Made by a program: the position numbers and the translations under genes. From positions 12,586,905 through 12,650,904 of the forward strand of contig JBCFYV010000012.1 in assembly GCA_039000515.1 (NCBI GenBank): a stretch of 64,000 nt of DNA, written 5' to 3'. The stretch is from Timema cristinae (lineage: Eukaryota; Arthropoda; Insecta; Phasmatodea; Timematidae). The notes under the pieces were generated by a model. The model searched no databases and was not told the origin of the DNA. It was given only the letters and a program-made list of their open reading frames with translations. Below are positions 61,195-64,000 of the stretch, in pieces; positions within the stretch are counted from its first letter, which is position 1, and each line of letters starts with the position of its first letter.

Positions 61195-62035
61195 TACCAA
61201 CGTTTTTGTCGGCAAAAATAAGTTTATTTGTTAATTATTGAAATAAAAACCTTTACATTCTTTAACAGAAATGGAAATATATCTAAAGTAACTTCTAACT
61301 TCTACTGAAAGCTTACAGCAAATAGTGAAATGATATAGTTTGGGACACAAAGGTGAGGGCTCCATCGCATTGAACTCTGGGAGGACACTAAGATATACCC
61401 TCTATTTACCCTGAAAGGTAAGCAGTCTTATGTTTGCCTACCGTTCTTCAGCCCTCCCTTAGAAGCGACACTATAATGGTAACAAGCAAGCTAAACGTTC
61501 TACCTTTCAGAGAGAAGCGAGAGAACGTTCTATTTTGATCTGATTACTAACTACACTGACAAGTGTACATACGAACTGTGAGCTGTTGAAGAACTTAACG
61601 TCCGGACATATTGGTCTTTTCATGCAGACTTGATATTATGTAATGCTCTTAAACTTAGAGGTATCAATACTTATATTCATTTTATCATGAATGTATGAAT
61701 TAATGCGGCCTAACAAGAATGTACGAATACTGTTTACTATTATATTGAATGTTGACTGGAATGTCTACTGTAAAATTCTAACAGTATTGTGTGGGAAAAT
61801 GGCAGCTGCTGGAAGGAACCTCGTACTTTCGATGTAGTTTGTTTTGAATTTAACTGACTTAGAACATATTTTGTTTCTCTGTTAAAATTAGTATTTGTGT
61901 GTCGATTTATAAATGTTGGTATTTAAGAATTTTGCCAAAATCTTATTGATAAAAAAGTTGAGAGTAATCTATTTGTAAAAAGCATAGTTTTACAGAAATA
62001 TTTTTTAAATGAACTTGAAAGGTTGTCATTCTTAA
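61195..62035. other. Unassigned intron
   Basis: Nothing was recognised. Confidence 0.4.
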
Positions 62036-62038
62036 CTG

Positions 62039-62195
62039 CATCAGTGGGCAAGTCAAATGGTTTAAGGATTGTCACTTTTTTTGTGAAGTTTGGAGTTTGA
62101 ATCTAGGCCACTGTACTTTGGATACATTTCCCTAAATGGTTTCATTATCTCCTTTAAAAATAGTGGGAACATTTCTTTTACATTTTACTTGCTCT
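62039..62195 (+). repeat. SINE-A2 copy, 3' domain lost
   Basis: The head is catcagtgggcaagtcaaat, with gtttggagtttgaatctagg (B-box remnant) and a ttccctaaatggtttcatta core. Confidence 0.65.
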
Positions 62196-62199
62196 CATT

Positions 62200-63540
62200 T
62201 ATTCTATTAACTTTATGATCATGCTTAAAGCTTGAACGCGTAGATTATTACGATTGAGATAAACCAATATAATATAAATTATTCTTAGTTTTTGACGCTC
62301 GTTACGATATCTGGAAACAGTTATCATGAAAAATAAACTTTCTAAATTCTGAAAATGTCCATTGATTTTACAGCTCTCTAAATCATTAATATTTTTTTAA
62401 ACTTTTAAAAGCAGTTTTAATCAAAATCGTTATCATTTTGACTTTCTCATATCAATATAAGGTAATGTAATCGAGAAAAAAAATCAACATTGAGATTATG
62501 ACAAATCCTTACGTTTTATGTAAAACCGATACCAAAATAGTGAATTTTACAACTCTGTCGGTCTCCTCGTCTGTCGATCTAACTGTCTATCTCTCTGTCA
62601 ATCAATAATCCCTGACCACAGATTTAAAACGGTTTTATGGAATTTTTTCAAACTAAATATTTAGATTACATAAGGTTATACCAACATTATTTTTTTCTTA
62701 CCATGGTCCTTCAACTAATGAAAGTTTACTGATGAATGAAATTTTTTATGGAATTACACAATATTCTAAAATGTCTATACAATTTTGTTTAAAATGAATA
62801 TTTAGTATTTGTTTGACGTAAAAAATAGCACTGTGTAATCTACTTTCGGGCAAAAATTGGTTGAAGAGTTAGTTAACTGATGGAAAATTTAGAAAACTTG
62901 AAATAGCTAAAAAAATATTTTTTACGATTTTGTTCAAAATATGTCAGAAAATTGATATTTACGAGACATAACAAAGGACAATTGTTTTTTAAGTAAAAAC
63001 TTATTTAAGATTGTTTTAAAAAAGACTGATTTTTCAAAAAATACTTGAGATATTATTAAAATGGCTTTAAAGATTTGGTTGAAAATGGGTATCTTGGTAA
63101 GTGTTGGACGTGACATATAGCACTTTACACTTAATTTGGAGGTTAAAACTCATTTTATGGGTGGTTTACTGATAACGGATTTTTAAAAAACTTGGACATT
63201 TGTATAACGGCCCTAACGTTTCGTTTCAAATTATTTTGTATATTAGGATTGTTTTACATGACAATGTATCTACTACAATCTATTCTTGTTTTTTGTTGGA
63301 AATCTACCTTAATGGCTGCTTACTGAATGATATATATTGAATAGCTAATTGAAAAACAAATTTTGTTTACATTATTATAATTAGAAACTCTATAAATCCT
63401 TAATTTTAAATAAATACAGAGTTATTGAAAATAGATAATGGTTCTACTACAGACAAGTTTATAATTTTTAGCTAAGCTTATAATTTCATTCTGTCATCAG
63501 GACGATTTTTTTTCGTGAGTAGTTCTAACTTCATTTCACT
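62200..63540. other. Unassigned AT-rich intron
   Basis: A ctgtc-rich stretch at 62555-62600 recalls the centre of the 0.9 kb hairpin but forms no clear arms. Nothing else was recognised. Confidence 0.4.
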
Positions 63541-63556
63541 GAATATATTTCATAAA

Positions 63557-63871
<315 letters not shown>

Positions 63872-63945
63872 TATTTCATAAACATTAATTTCTGACTTAT
63901 TTGTTTTTTATACCTTATATAATTTTATATTAATACATACATTTT

Positions 63946-64000
63946 TAGCACCGGGTCTTACTACTCGTTTGGGTTGAATGACTATGTACTAATTTACTCT
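63946..64000 (-). repeat. SINE-A 3' domain cut by the window end
   Basis: agcaccgggtcttactactc and gtttgggtt match the shared 3' domain. The rest lies outside. Confidence 0.75.

Overview
The window looks like part of a large, AT-rich arthropod (probably insect) genome. There are no bacterial-style operons and no long open frames. Microsatellites are frequent, and dozens of dispersed tRNA-derived SINEs are present. The only host gene sequence I can support is one 96-base exon at 16152-16247 on the + strand. It encodes the RNP1 and helix-2 part of the first RRM of a TIA-1/TIAR/Rox8-type RNA-binding protein, and it has intact AG and GT splice sites. No second exon of this gene was found, so the window is read as one exon inside two very long introns: at least 16.1 kb upstream and at least 47.7 kb downstream.

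The rest is intron made largely of mobile-element debris. I count about 45 SINE copies or fragments. Most belong to a superfamily (A1, A2 and B) in which different tRNA-like heads sit on a shared 3' domain of about 45-55 bases. That domain contains the palindrome ACCCGAACGGGT and ends in a (TAA)n tail. Two further tRNA-headed families (C and D) and one singleton (E) have different bodies. Several copies keep target-site duplications, including a perfect 16-base one around a B copy at 34.2-34.4 kb. One B copy is nested inside an A2 copy at 42.5-43.0 kb.

DNA transposon remains include a decayed pogo/Tigger-like transposase (1-703), a decayed transposase-like gene with DNCxxQNKN and GHSFMPVDRDF motifs (56.4-57.0 kb), a foldback MITE family flanked by TTAA (best copy 53.8-54.2 kb), a 160-base MITE (31.4-31.5 kb), a roughly 450-base inverted-repeat element present twice, and hAT-like ends. 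LINE reverse-transcriptase remnants lie at 29.3-30.1 kb and probably at 59.1-59.5 kb.

Other structure includes a minisatellite with a 335-base higher-order period (4.15-4.78 kb), about 840 bases of TG/AG-rich sequence with a 14-base unit (22.2-23.05 kb), several long inverted duplications with AT microsatellites at the centre (49.2-50.0 and 58.6-59.0 kb), and a few GC-richer single-copy islands that could be regulatory. No working tRNA gene, CRISPR array or second protein-coding host gene could be supported.
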